DNA of 64,000 nt from Burkholderia sp. D-99 (GCF_011605345.1 NZ_JAAOXM010000002.1:496001-560000), one strand, 5' to 3'. Numbered from the stretch's first letter, positions 16,196 through 26,062 are shown. Made by a program: numbers and translations. The notes: generated by a model not told the origin, from the sequence alone.

Positions 16196-18325
16196 TTACA
16201 TGTGCCACTTCACCGTGGCGGTGAGCGTGCGCGGGTCGCCGGGCATGTTGTACAGGTCCGCATTGCCGTGCGCGGCGATGAAGTAGCGGCGATCGAACAG
16301 GTTGTCGAGCGTGAGCGTCACGTCGACCTTCTTGCTGCGATAGCCGGCGCCCAGGTTGAACACGGTGAACGACGGCAGCGTGACGAGATCGCTCGCCGAC
16401 GCATAGCGCGCCGACTGGAACTGCATGCCCGCCGCCGCATAGAAGCCGTACGGCAGCTCGCGCTTGAGCCACAGGTTCGCGCTGTGGCGCGGCATCAGCC
16501 CGGGCGTGTTGCTCGATACCGCGACGCCGGCTGCCGTCGATTGCGCCGAGCCGTCGACCGTCCCGTTCAGGTACGCGTAGCCCGCATACAGCGACCACTT
16601 CGGCGCGATCTCGCCGGTGAAGCCCAGCTCCATCCCGTGCACGTGCTGCGTGCCGATCGGCAGCGCATAACCGGGATTCGCCGGATCGCCGATCTGCTGG
16701 TTGGTCTGGCGCATGTCGAACAGCGCGACGCTGGCCGTCGCCTTGCCGCCGAGGTCGAAGCGCGAGCCGACTTCATACGCGGTGGTCTTCTGCGGTGCGA
16801 GCGCGGCGCCGTTCGAGAACGCGCCGGCACTGATCAGCGTATCGGCGAGCGGCGAGAACGACTGGCTGAACGACCCGTACAGCGTCAGCCAGTCGAGCGG
16901 CTCGTAGATCAGACCGACGCGCGGGCTCCACGCGTGATCGGTACGGTCGAGGTTGACGTTCGACGACGTGTAGTCGTGGCGGATCTGGTTCAGGTAGTCG
17001 AAACGCAGCCCCGCGAGCACCTTCCAGTGCTCGGTCAGCGAGATCAGGTCCTGCGCGTAGACGCCCGCGAGCCCGACGACGGTCGACGCGTTCGTCTTCG
17101 CCCGTGCGCCGGTCGGCACGCCGGGCAAGACCACCGCCTGCGGATTGAAGAGATCGTAGGTCGCGACCTTCGACACGCTGTAGATCGTGTCGAACTTCTG
17201 CTGCTGCGACAGCTCGAGGCCATACAGCAGCTCGTGGCGCATGCCGAACAGCGAGGTCTTCTGCGTGAGTTCGAACAGGCCGTCGATGCCGTGGTCGGTG
17301 CGCTGGCGCGTCGACTGGTCGAGCGTCACGACCGGGTGCGCGGCGGTCTTGATCGGCTCGTACGTCACGTAGTTCTTGCGTTCGAGCGAGAAGTCGTACG
17401 CGCGGATCGCGCCGTGGAACGACAGCGAATCGCTGAAGCGGTGATCGAGCGACACCGTCGCGCTCTTCGCGGAGATGTCGTTGTACGAGCTGTTCGCCGC
17501 GTCGGCCGAGCCGTAATACGTGTTGATCGGCACGTCGACCGGCCGGCCGAGATACGCGGGCAGCCCCTGGTCGGACGTGCGGCGGTCGTGCAGGTAGTCG
17601 AACTCGACGTTCAGCACGGTGTCGCGGTCGAGCTTGAACTGCGCGGACGGCGCGATCGCCTGACGGTTGAGCTGGAACTGGTCGCGGAAACTGTTCGAGT
17701 TCTCGGCCGCGCCGGTGACGCGAAAGCGCGCCGCATCGTTCGCGTTCCAGCCGAGGTCGAATTCGCCTCGCCGCTCGCCGCGCGTGCCGAGCGTCACGCC
17801 CACGTCGCGCACCGGGTTCGCTTCCGGCCGCTTCAACACGCGATTCACGATGCCGCCCGCCGAGCCGCGCCCATACAGCACGGCCGCCGGCCCCTTCAGC
17901 ACTTCGACACGATCGACGTTCGACAGGTCGCGATAGTAGAGCGCATCGTCGCGAATGCCGTCGACGTATTGGTCCGTGATGCTGTTGAAGCCGCGGATCG
18001 TGATCTGGTCGCGCTGGCCGTCGCCGACCGAAAAGCCGACGCCCGGCACGTTGCGCAGCGCATCCTGCATCGACGTCGCGTTCTGGTCCTCGATCACGGC
18101 GTGCGGAACGACGTTCACAGTCTGCGGCACGTCCATCAGCGACATGTCGGTCTTGGTCGCCGCGCGCGAATGGCCGCCGTCATACGACGCATGCTCGGCA
18201 GCCGCATTGACGGAGATCGCGGGCAGGGTTGCCGCGGCGTCACTCGCCTGCGCGAAGGAGGTGCGTGCGCCGGCCAGCGACGTGGCGATCAGAAGCGCAT
18301 GGCAGGCGCTCGTGTTGAGTTTCAT
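16196..18325 (-). CDS. TonB-dependent siderophore receptor
   Basis: The 709-residue outer-membrane receptor has a signal peptide (residues 1-25, TSFAQ), then a plug domain (DVPQTVNVVPHAVIEDQ ... LRNVPGVGFSVGDGQRDQITIRGF ... GPAAVLYGRGSAGGIVN) and a 22-strand barrel. The plug wording is that of the FhuE/Fiu/FpvA siderophore group, so it imports a ferric siderophore using TonB-ExbBD energy. The final residue is Met (KWHM) rather than the usual Phe. A Fur-box match lies about 240 bp upstream. Start ATG 18325. Confidence 0.92.
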   Translation of the reverse strand: MKLNTSACHALLIATSLAGARTSFAQASDAAATLPAISVNAAAEHASYDGGHSRAATKTDMSLMDVPQTVNVVPHAVIEDQNATSMQDALRNVPGVGFSVGDGQRDQITIRGFNSITDQYVDGIRDDALYYRDLSNVDRVEVLKGPAAVLYGRGSAGGIVNRVLKRPEANPVRDVGVTLGTRGERRGEFDLGWNANDAARFRVTGAAENSNSFRDQFQLNRQAIAPSAQFKLDRDTVLNVEFDYLHDRRTSDQGLPAYLGRPVDVPINTYYGSADAANSSYNDISAKSATVSLDHRFSDSLSFHGAIRAYDFSLERKNYVTYEPIKTAAHPVVTLDQSTRQRTDHGIDGLFELTQKTSLFGMRHELLYGLELSQQQKFDTIYSVSKVATYDLFNPQAVVLPGVPTGARAKTNASTVVGLAGVYAQDLISLTEHWKVLAGLRFDYLNQIRHDYTSSNVNLDRTDHAWSPRVGLIYEPLDWLTLYGSFSQSFSPLADTLISAGAFSNGAALAPQKTTAYEVGSRFDLGGKATASVALFDMRQTNQQIGDPANPGYALPIGTQHVHGMELGFTGEIAPKWSLYAGYAYLNGTVDGSAQSTAAGVAVSSNTPGLMPRHSANLWLKRELPYGFYAAAGMQFQSARYASASDLVTLPSFTVFNLGAGYRSKKVDVTLTLDNLFDRRYFIAAHGNADLYNMPGDPRTLTATVKWHM

Positions 18326-18561
18326 CGTGAACGTAGAGGCTGAAGGAAAAACGACGAACGGAAACGCATCCGGCCCTCGCGCGCATCACGCGGCGAATCG
18401 ACCGACGAAGCCTTTCCGTGAAAAAGAGGACGCGCGGGGGATCTCCCCGTCGCATCTGCCGGCCGACGAACAGCCGGCGCGGGTGGCTGCCGGCCGGCAG
18501 GACCGGCACGAAACACGCCGTGACGTTCCGTCACAGCGTGTAACGGAGCGAAATATTAAAC

Positions 18562-18580
18562 GAGAATGATTCGTATTTTT
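18562..18580 (-). promoter_or_regulatory. Probable Fur box
   Basis: Read on the minus strand, this 19-mer matches the classic Fur box (GATAATGATAATCATTATC) at 13 of 19 positions, with the core GAATCATTCTC nearly intact. It lies in an AT-rich patch upstream of the siderophore receptor gene, as expected for iron repression. Confidence 0.65.
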
Positions 18581-19266
18581 AGTTAATTTTTAACGTGTCG
18601 CCTGCCCGCAACGTGCCTATGCACGGCACTCTGCATTCCTGACGAATGCCTTTCTGTTTTGCGCTTTGACGCGGCTTATGCGTAATTAAAACGAAAGAAT
18701 TCCATCGGCCACATCAGGCGATGCAGGGCCAGGCTCAAGGCGGGATTCAAGGCAGGATTCGGGATACGACGACGAAGAGACTGGAAAGGATCACGAAGCA
18801 TCCGTCGAAGCAGGCGGGACGCATGTGAAGTCCGGTGCGCGCCGGACCGGGCAACCCCGACCCGGCGCTCCGGGCAGCCGACCTCGCATCGGCAGTGCGG
18901 CGGACCTTCTTCTGTTCTTCACTACGTATGCTCTCAGGTTCACTTCATTTTTTTCTTCACCGCGCCGGGCCATTATCCGCGCATTCCGGCCGCGGGGAAA
19001 CGTTTGCGAGCGCTCTTGGCGTGTTATACCAAGCATTCGGCAACATTCTTTCTGAATGCTTACGGTGCATGCGGCACGGTTCGGCAAATCTTGCATTCAC
19101 GCCGGCGTTCCTTTTTAATGGAACTGGTTCCAATCGTTGATTCGGCCAGGTTCGTACGTGACGCTTCGTCGTGTGCGCGTCATCATGCCGATTCAGGATC
19201 GAGGATCACCCAGCTCAGGATTCGCATCGCCCGTCCTTCCCGGACACCCCGTCAAACGAGACCGTC
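18581..19266. other. Intergenic region with a possible operator
   Basis: This stretch has no convincing gene. A 6-bp inverted repeat TGGAAC-TG-GTTCCA at 19119-19132 lies about 135 bp upstream of the aldehyde dehydrogenase start and could be an operator. GTCCGG/CCGGAC at 18830-18847 forms a hairpin without a U-tract. Confidence 0.4.
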
Positions 19267-20895
19267 ATGCCCGATTCCGCCTCCCTGCAGCAGCTGTTTC
19301 CCGCCTTTCAGGACATCCCCGCCGAGTACCGGCTGGCTTCGCCGATCCACCAGCGCGTGTCGCTCGTCGACGGCGAATTGCGCCCGTGGGACGGCACGAC
19401 CAAGACCGTTCTTTCGCCCGTGTGCGTGCGGCAGGCCAACGGCAGCGTCGAGCAGGTCGAGATCGGCAGCTATCCCGTGATGGGCGAAACGGAAAGCGAC
19501 GCGGCGCTCGACGCCGCGGTGCGCGCATACGATGCCGGCCGCGGCGAGTGGCCGACGATGAAAGTCGAGCAGCGCATCGCGTGCATGCAGGACTTCATCA
19601 AGCGGATGGTCGCGCAGCGCGAGCTGGTGGTGAACCTGATCATGTGGGAGATCGGCAAGAGCCTCGCCGATTCGCAGAAGGAATTCGACCGCACCGTCAC
19701 GTACATGACGCAGACGATCGACGCGCTGAAGGAGCTCGACAACGCGAACTCGCGCTTCGTGATCGCGGAAGGCACGATCGGTCAGATCCGCCGCACGCCG
19801 CTCGGCGTCGTGCTGTGCATGGGCCCGTACAACTATCCGCTGAACGAGACTTTCGCGACGCTGATCCCCGCACTGCTGATGGGCAACACCGTGGTGTTCA
19901 AGCCGCCGCAATACGGCACGCTGCTGTTCGAGCCGCTGCTCGAAGCATTCCGCGACGCGTTCCCGAAGGGCGTGATCAACACGATCTACGCGCCTGGCGC
20001 GGTGGTCGTGCCGCACATGCTCGCGTCGGGCAAGATCAACGTGCTCGCGCTGATCGGGTCGAGCAAGGTGGCCGACCACCTGAAGAAGCAGCACCCGAAG
20101 TCGCACCGGCTGCGCGCGATCCTCGGCCTCGACGCGAAGAACGCGGCGATCGTGCTGCCCGACGCCGATCTCGACCTCACCGTGAAGGAGTGCCTGCTCG
20201 GCGCGCTGTCGTTCAACGGCCAGCGCTGCACCGCGCTGAAGATGCTGCTCGTGCACCGCTCGATCGTCGACGAATTCCTGAAGCGCTTCACCGCCGCGCT
20301 CGAACAGTTGAAGATCGGCATGCCGTGGGAGAAAGGTGTCAGCATCACGCCGCTGCCCGGCATGCATCGCACGGCCTACATGACGGACGCGATCGACGAC
20401 GCGAAGGCCAGGGGCGCACAGGTCGTCAACCATTCGGGTGGCGAGTTCAGCAAGACGCTGTTCTATCCGGCCGTCGTGTATCCGGTGTCGGAAGGGATGA
20501 AGCTGTACCGCGAGGAACAGTTCGGGCCGATCATTCCGGTCGCGCCGTTCGACGACGTCGAGACCGCGCTCGACTACGTGACGACGTCGGATCACGGCCA
20601 GCAGGTCAGCATCTTCGGCTCCGATCCGGCGCAGATCGGCGCGCTCGTCGATCCGCTCGTGAACCAGGTGTGCCGCGTGAACATCAACTGCCAGTGCCAG
20701 CGCGGGCCGGACGTGTTCCCGTTCGCGGGCCGCAAGGATTCGGCGGAAGGCACGCTGTCGGTGAGCGACGCGCTGCGCGCGTTCTCGATCCGCTCGATGG
20801 TCGCGGCAAAGCAGACCGAAGGCAGCAAGCAGCTGCTCGATTCGATCGTGTCGGATCATTACTCGAAGTTCATCAATACGGGCTTCATTTTCTGA
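19267..20895 (+). CDS. GapN-like aldehyde dehydrogenase (NADP-glyceraldehyde-3-phosphate dehydrogenase type)
   Basis: The 542-residue protein has the ALDH fold. FKPPQYGT is the cofactor region and NGQRCTA carries catalytic Cys321. The C-terminal CQRGPDVFPFAGRKDS resembles non-phosphorylating glyceraldehyde-3-phosphate dehydrogenases. The usual general-base glutamate (LELGGKN) is replaced by ILGLDAKN, leaving Gly287, which is odd for an active ALDH. ATG 19267 is chosen; the frame is open to 19171 without RBS. It is a single gene with its own strong terminator. Confidence 0.85.
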   Translation: MPDSASLQQLFPAFQDIPAEYRLASPIHQRVSLVDGELRPWDGTTKTVLSPVCVRQANGSVEQVEIGSYPVMGETESDAALDAAVRAYDAGRGEWPTMKVEQRIACMQDFIKRMVAQRELVVNLIMWEIGKSLADSQKEFDRTVTYMTQTIDALKELDNANSRFVIAEGTIGQIRRTPLGVVLCMGPYNYPLNETFATLIPALLMGNTVVFKPPQYGTLLFEPLLEAFRDAFPKGVINTIYAPGAVVVPHMLASGKINVLALIGSSKVADHLKKQHPKSHRLRAILGLDAKNAAIVLPDADLDLTVKECLLGALSFNGQRCTALKMLLVHRSIVDEFLKRFTAALEQLKIGMPWEKGVSITPLPGMHRTAYMTDAIDDAKARGAQVVNHSGGEFSKTLFYPAVVYPVSEGMKLYREEQFGPIIPVAPFDDVETALDYVTTSDHGQQVSIFGSDPAQIGALVDPLVNQVCRVNINCQCQRGPDVFPFAGRKDSAEGTLSVSDALRAFSIRSMVAAKQTEGSKQLLDSIVSDHYSKFINTGFIF

Positions 20896-20911
20896 AGCTC
20901 CGGTCGGAACC

Positions 20912-20944
20912 AGCCGCTGCACACGCCCGTGCAGCGGCTTTTTT
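20912..20944 (+). terminator. Strong rho-independent terminator
   Basis: AGCCGCTGCAC (20912-20922) and GTGCAGCGGCT (20929-20939) form a perfect 11-bp stem with a 6-nt loop, followed by TTTTT. It ends the aldehyde dehydrogenase transcript. Confidence 0.9.
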
Positions 20945-20958
20945 GCGCCTGCGCGCGA

Positions 20959-22125
20959 CTACGCCCGAACCGGGAACGTCAACGCGTCGAGCGCCAGCGG
21001 CCCGTCGGTCAGCTGAACCGGGCCCTCGTCGCCGATCAGCACCGTATCGGAATGACGGAAGCCGCCGACGCCCTCGATATAGATGCCCGGTTCGATCGTC
21101 AGGCACATCCCCTTCTCGATCGGCCGGTCATCGCCTTCGGCGAAGAACGGCGCCTCGTGCGCGGTCACGCCCATCCCGTGCCCGGTCCGGTGCAGCAGCC
21201 GGTCGCCCATCCCCGCACGGCGGAAATAATCGTTGACCTTGCGATCGACGTCGCTCAGCAGCGCGCCGGGCATCGCCGCGTCGAACGCCAGCCGGCGCCC
21301 TTCCGACATCACGTCGAACGCGCGCCGCGCCGCATCGGGCACGTGGCCGATGAAGAAGGTCCGTTCGACTTCCGCGCCGTAGCCGTTCATCACCGCATTG
21401 ACGATCGACACGTGCGGGCCGCCCTCCTCCATCCGCATGTCGATGTTGCTGAAGTTGTGCGGATCGTGCGACACGCTGCCCGGCTGGAACACCGCGACGA
21501 TCCGCGTAGCCGACGGGTTCAGCGACGGATCGTCGGCCAGCAGCCGCTGCATGATGAAGCCGCGAATGCGCGACGACATTTCCGCCATCCCGAGGCCCGG
21601 GCGCGCTTCGCTCAGCAGCAGGTTGTGCGCGTCGGTGGCGATCCCGCACGCGTACACGTGGCGGCCGATCTCGTATTCGGACTTGATCATCCGGACCTCG
21701 TCGACGATGTCGATGCACACGCGCTCGCCCGGCGTCTGAGCATAGACCTGCAACGGACACACCGACTCGACACCGACGCGCTCGCCCGGCCCGAACAGCG
21801 CCTTGAAACGGTCGCTCCATTCGCGTCCGGCCGGCGCCGGGAACTCGAAATACGGAATCAGCTCGAGTTCGCCGATCGAGCGCGACCGCACATGCGGCTG
21901 TTCGAGTTGCGGCACGACGAACTGCGGCGGGCCGCTGCGCGAAATGACCAGCACGAACGGCCGCTCGTGGACGATGTTCGCGAAGTTCGTCAGGTAGTAG
22001 ATGTTGTCCGGCGAGAACGCCACGTAGCGATCGAGGCCGGCTTGCGCCATGCGTGCCCGTACGCGGTCGAGGCGCCCTTTGAGTTCCGCCTCGCCGGGCG
22101 GCGCGAAGGTAGGTTTGAACTTCAT
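20959..22125 (-). CDS. M24-family creatinase/prolidase-fold protein with altered metal site
   Basis: The 388-residue protein has the pita-bread fold of M24 peptidases: an N-terminal domain (1-150) and a C-terminal catalytic domain. The five metal ligands of aminopeptidase P are only partly kept. Positions read Asn243 (IVNAVMNGY), Glu252 (GAEVERT), His316 (TGHGMG), Glu345 (TIEPGIY) and Ser359 (GGFRHSDTVL). The wording resembles the metal-free creatinase branch (ALERTLFL, GGYREHD). It may therefore be a C-N hydrolase rather than a peptidase. RBS AGGAGA precedes ATG 22125. It lies 128 bp downstream of an MHS transporter gene on the same strand. Confidence 0.75.
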   Translation of the reverse strand: MKFKPTFAPPGEAELKGRLDRVRARMAQAGLDRYVAFSPDNIYYLTNFANIVHERPFVLVISRSGPPQFVVPQLEQPHVRSRSIGELELIPYFEFPAPAGREWSDRFKALFGPGERVGVESVCPLQVYAQTPGERVCIDIVDEVRMIKSEYEIGRHVYACGIATDAHNLLLSEARPGLGMAEMSSRIRGFIMQRLLADDPSLNPSATRIVAVFQPGSVSHDPHNFSNIDMRMEEGGPHVSIVNAVMNGYGAEVERTFFIGHVPDAARRAFDVMSEGRRLAFDAAMPGALLSDVDRKVNDYFRRAGMGDRLLHRTGHGMGVTAHEAPFFAEGDDRPIEKGMCLTIEPGIYIEGVGGFRHSDTVLIGDEGPVQLTDGPLALDALTFPVRA

Positions 22126-22253
22126 GCGTGACTTCTCCTGTTGAGGGTGATGGGGCGGCCGCACGGGCCGGTCATTGCAACGTCGCCGTACCGGAATACT
22201 TCATTCGGTATCCTGCATTTTGATGACACATGCGTCGACTGAATCCGGTTCGC

Positions 22254-23582
22254 TCATTCGCGCGACAGGCGTCGGAATCCGAGCAGCGCGACCAGGCTCA
22301 CGACCGACATCGCGACGATGTACAGCGCGGGCGACGCCTTGTTGTGCGTGGTCGCGATCAGCCACGTGACGATCAGCGGGGAAAAGCCGCCGAAGACCGT
22401 CGTCGGGATGTTGTACGACACCGCGAGCCCGGTGCTGCGCACCGCAGCCGGGAACGCGCGCGCGGACAGCGCAGGCACCAGCCCGACGAGCACGCCCATC
22501 GGCACCGCGGCGGCAGCCTGCATGATCAGCAGGTTGCGAAGCGAAGGGCTGGCGATGACCCACGTATAGAGCGGTAGCGTGATCGCGCCCAGCACGACGA
22601 TCGCGGCGGCGACCATCGCGACCGGCCGGCGCCAGACGTCGCCGAGCAGGCCCGCGAGCGGCGCGATCGCGACCATCACGATGCCGGCGACCGTCGTGCT
22701 CATGAACGGCGCGGACATCGGCAACCCGAGCTGCTTCACCGCGAACGTCGGCATGTAGATCAGGTACATGTAGAACGCGGCCGTGCTGACGATCGTCACG
22801 CCGATCGCCGCGAGGAACGACGCGAGGTGCTCGCCGAACAGACACTTGAGCACCTGCGCGACCGGCAGCGCTACGCCGTGCACGAACGCGTCGGTTTCCG
22901 ACACGCTCCTGCGGATGTAGAAGCCGACCGGGCCGATCAGCAGCCCGACCACGAACGGCACGCGCCAGCCCCAGCTTTCGAGCTGATGCGGGCTGAGCGA
23001 CGTCGTCAGGATCGTGCCGATCGTGCCGCCCAGCACGATGGCCAGCATCGTGCTCGACATCTGCAGGCTCACGAAGAAATGGCGTCGATGCGGCGGCGCC
23101 TTTTCCGCGAGGAAGGCGACGGTGCTGCCGAATTCGCCCGATGCCGCAAAGCCCTGCACGAGCCGCGCCAGCACGAGGATCGTCGCGCCGAGCCAGCCGG
23201 CCTGCGCATACGGCGGCGCCACCGCGATCGCCGCCGTGCCGGCCATCATCAGCCAGATCGTGACGGACATCGCCGCCTTGCGGCCATACCGATCGCCGTA
23301 CAGCCCGAGCACGACACTGCCGAGCGGCCGCACGACGAAACCCACGCCGAAGGTGGCCGTCACGAGCAACAGCGACCCGACCGGCCCGGCCACCGGGAAA
23401 AACAGCTTTGCGATCACGCTGGCGAAATAGCCGTAGATCACGAAGTCGAACCATTCGAGCGCGTTGCCCGCGGCGGCGGCCGCGACGTCGCGCAGCGTGC
23501 CCGCTCGCGCGGACGGCAACGCCTGTGCCGAACGGCGATCGAGCGCCAGGGCGCCGGCCGGATTCACTGCATTCTCTTTCAT
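22254..23582 (-). CDS. MFS transporter, metabolite:H+ symporter (MHS) family
   Basis: The 442-residue protein has about 12 membrane segments. AAAAAGNALEWFDFVIYGYFAS near residue 30 is the MHS/ProP-ShiA-KgtP signature start, and GDRYGRKAAM is the MFS loop 2-3 motif. Such transporters import organic acids or osmolytes with protons. Start ATG 23582 has a strong RBS (GGAGGAG). It precedes the creatinase-like gene and is divergent from a LysR gene, so the pair is likely an uptake-plus-hydrolysis unit. Confidence 0.88.
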   Translation of the reverse strand: MKENAVNPAGALALDRRSAQALPSARAGTLRDVAAAAAGNALEWFDFVIYGYFASVIAKLFFPVAGPVGSLLLVTATFGVGFVVRPLGSVVLGLYGDRYGRKAAMSVTIWLMMAGTAAIAVAPPYAQAGWLGATILVLARLVQGFAASGEFGSTVAFLAEKAPPHRRHFFVSLQMSSTMLAIVLGGTIGTILTTSLSPHQLESWGWRVPFVVGLLIGPVGFYIRRSVSETDAFVHGVALPVAQVLKCLFGEHLASFLAAIGVTIVSTAAFYMYLIYMPTFAVKQLGLPMSAPFMSTTVAGIVMVAIAPLAGLLGDVWRRPVAMVAAAIVVLGAITLPLYTWVIASPSLRNLLIMQAAAAVPMGVLVGLVPALSARAFPAAVRSTGLAVSYNIPTTVFGGFSPLIVTWLIATTHNKASPALYIVAMSVVSLVALLGFRRLSRE

Positions 23583-23673
23583 CGTCTGTCTCCTCCACCT
23601 GCTGGCTGCAGTGGTTTCGCATTCATGTTCGATGCGTACCGTTACCGCGTCCAACGGATTTCCGGAATATGAT

Positions 23674-23698
23674 CATCACCAACGTGAATAACGGTGAT
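23674..23698. promoter_or_regulatory. LysR-type operator candidate
   Basis: ATCACC and GGTGAT form a 6-bp inverted repeat separated by 12 bp, containing the T-N11-A type spacing of LysR sites. It lies between the divergent MHS transporter and LysR genes. Confidence 0.5.
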
Positions 23699-23849
23699 AG
23701 CCGGTGCGCGGCTTCGCCGTAGCGCCGGATCGGCCCCAAGGGCAAACGCGGCCTTGCCCGGGTGGCCCGTCGCCCGGACACTGGCGGCCACGCCGTTCCG
23801 GTTCCCGACACCACGCACGGGAGCCCGGCACCCGCAACGGAGATGTGCG

Positions 23850-24818
23850 ATGAAGGATCTGTTCCGCCAGCTCGACCTCAACCTGCTGCGCGTGTTCGCG
23901 GCATTGATGGCCGAAGGCAACGTCACGCGCGCCGCCGAGCGGCTGGCGCTTTCACAGTCGGCGGTCAGCAATGCGCTGCGCAGGCTGCGCGAATCGCTCG
24001 ACGACGTGCTGTTCGAAAAGACCGTTTCGGGTGTGCGCCCGACCGCGCGGGCGCGCGAGCTGTGGTCGGCGCTCCAGCCGCACTTCGATGCAATGAAGCA
24101 GGCGATCTCGCCTGACCAGTTCGACCCGCAGGATCATCGGGGCACCTTCACGATCGCGATGTCGGACTACACGGTCGAGCGCATCATGCCGCGCCTCGCG
24201 CAGTACATGGGCACGCACGCACCGGCGATGCGGATCGAGATCACGCAGTTCAGCGTCGCCGACCTGCCGGGCATGTTCGATCGCGGCGGTGTCGACCTCG
24301 CGATCGGCGGTTATCTGAACGACGCGAGCCCGAGCAGCGGCGTGCGCACGCACGAGATGTGGCCGATCCACTGGAGCTGCCTGATGCGCAAGGATCACCC
24401 GCTCGCAAAGGGGCCGCTCACGCTGAAGCGCTTTCTCGCGGCGCGGCATCTCGACGTCGGGTTTTCCGGCATGCGGGTGCCGGTGTACGACAGCCTGCTC
24501 GCCGCGCACGGCCTGCGGCGCAATCTCGTCCTCACGCTGAATGCGTACACGCCCGCGCTTGCGATCATCCGGGAGTCGGACTTCATCGGCGTGCTGCCGA
24601 CCACGCTGCTCGACCTGTCGATCCATGAAAAGGAACTGGTGTCGCGGCAACCGCCGGTACGCATGCCCGCGCGGCCCTACTGCGTGATCTGGCATCAGCG
24701 CTGGGACAGCCATCCCGCGCACCGCTGGCTCCGGCAGACGATCGTGTCGCTGTTCACGCGCCCGGCGGAGCAGCCGGGCGACGCCGCGCGCCCGGCCACG
24801 CGGCGTGCCGCCCGCTAG
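23850..24818 (+). CDS. LysR-family transcriptional regulator
   Basis: The 322-residue protein begins MKDLFRQLDLNLLRVFAALMAEG with HTH NVTRAAERLALSQSAVSNALRRLRE, the NodD/NahR-like LysR subgroup. The effector domain covers about 95-300, and a variable tail is rich in Arg and Ala. It is divergent from the MHS transporter and creatinase-like genes across 267 bp holding an inverted repeat, so it probably controls them. Start ATG 23850; an earlier ATG at 23843 is in another frame. Confidence 0.92.
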   Translation: MKDLFRQLDLNLLRVFAALMAEGNVTRAAERLALSQSAVSNALRRLRESLDDVLFEKTVSGVRPTARARELWSALQPHFDAMKQAISPDQFDPQDHRGTFTIAMSDYTVERIMPRLAQYMGTHAPAMRIEITQFSVADLPGMFDRGGVDLAIGGYLNDASPSSGVRTHEMWPIHWSCLMRKDHPLAKGPLTLKRFLAARHLDVGFSGMRVPVYDSLLAAHGLRRNLVLTLNAYTPALAIIRESDFIGVLPTTLLDLSIHEKELVSRQPPVRMPARPYCVIWHQRWDSHPAHRWLRQTIVSLFTRPAEQPGDAARPATRRAAR

Positions 24819-24836
24819 ACGCGCACGCGTGCCGCC

Positions 24837-25469
24837 TCAAACGTTCGACACCAGCAGCCTGATTCCCGCCACGCCGAACACGACGGCGAGACACGCTTCC
24901 ATCGCGCGCCGGCCGCGCACGTACAGCCGCCGCGCGCCGTCCATCGAGAACACCAGCGCATAGCCGCCGAATACCAGGCACCCGATCACGAGGCAGCCCG
25001 GCACGACGGCACCGTGCGACGCGCCCGCGCCATTCGACGACAGCGCGACGATCGACACCCACACGAGGATCGCTTTCGGGTTGGTCAGGTGCAGCATGGC
25101 GCCGCGTACATAGAAGCGCGACAGCCGTTGTTCGCCCGCTGCGTTCAGCGACGCGGCCGCCTTGCCCGACCACGCCGTGCGCCCCGACTTGAACGCAAGC
25201 CACATCAGGTACAGCCCGCCGAAGATCTTGATCGCGACCAGCAGTTTCGACCACGCCAGCAGCGCGGCCGACACGCCGAGCGCCGCCACCGTCGCCCAGA
25301 CCATCGACCCTGAAATCACACCGAGCGCAAACGCGAGCGCCGCCTTGCGGCCCTGGTTCGCGGCGACCGACATGATCGCGAGATTGCTCGGGCCGGGGCT
25401 GGCCGTCCCGATGAAATAGGCCGTATAGGCCAGCAACAGGTTGGCCGAGAAGAAGGCGTGGACGCTCAT
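24837..25469 (-). CDS. LysE/RhtB-family amino-acid exporter
   Basis: The 210-residue membrane protein has about six hydrophobic segments. The N-terminal YFIGTASPGPSNLAIMSVAANQGRKAALAFALGVISG is the LysE/RhtB signature (PGPN-type motif here PGPSN). It exports amino acids or derivatives. ATG 25469 is chosen: the frame is open to 25748, but the extension is unlike protein. It is convergent with the LysR gene, with only 18 bp between stops. Confidence 0.88.
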   Translation of the reverse strand: MSVHAFFSANLLLAYTAYFIGTASPGPSNLAIMSVAANQGRKAALAFALGVISGSMVWATVAALGVSAALLAWSKLLVAIKIFGGLYLMWLAFKSGRTAWSGKAAASLNAAGEQRLSRFYVRGAMLHLTNPKAILVWVSIVALSSNGAGASHGAVVPGCLVIGCLVFGGYALVFSMDGARRLYVRGRRAMEACLAVVFGVAGIRLLVSNV

Positions 25470-26062
25470 GTCGAACCTCGCAGGGATGATTGGGGCATTG
25501 TTGGCAAACGCGCGCCGTCTGCCCATGGACACTTGGCCGACAATTCGCTGGGCCAGTTGGGCGGTCGTGCAACCGGATCGCCGCACGCGAATCCGTCTCG
25601 GTTTTGAAACACCTGTCACATTCGCCGCCGGTTTTCGCCGACGGTAGCGGCCATCCCGTACCGCCGCTTCCGGCGGCCGAACGCTTGGCAGGCGCAGGCG
25701 GCACGCACGCGCCGGCCCGTTTCGTCGGCCCGCCACGGAACGCGCCACGCAATTTATCCCGGCGTTACGTTACATCCGTGAAGCATTTCGCTTCGCCGGA
25801 CTACCCCGCGTACCCGACATGCATCGCGCCGCGGCTGTAGATGGCCTCCTCGATCGCCTCCGCAATCCAGTACCGGCGGGACTCGCCGCCCTGCATCGCA
25901 CCGTCGCTCAACATTGCTCAACAATCATCTCGCTGCGCTGGTACGGAACCTGCATTCCGTTCGGGTGAGACAGCCGCGCCGGTCACCGCGCGGACACAAA
26001 TCCACCCTCGGGCGCCTCCACCGGATCCGCCCGAACGATCCGCGCAAGCAACGAGGCCCTTC
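25470..26062. other. Intergenic region, no gene seen
   Basis: This 593-bp region lies between the divergent LysE gene and a small unknown gene. No RNA gene, palindrome or credible ORF stands out. Open frames here lack RBS and have shadow composition. Confidence 0.4.

Noticed and set aside
16202..18343. A 713-codon plus-strand frame
   Set aside because: It is antisense to the siderophore receptor and has the Arg/Ala/Val-rich composition of a GC-rich shadow frame.
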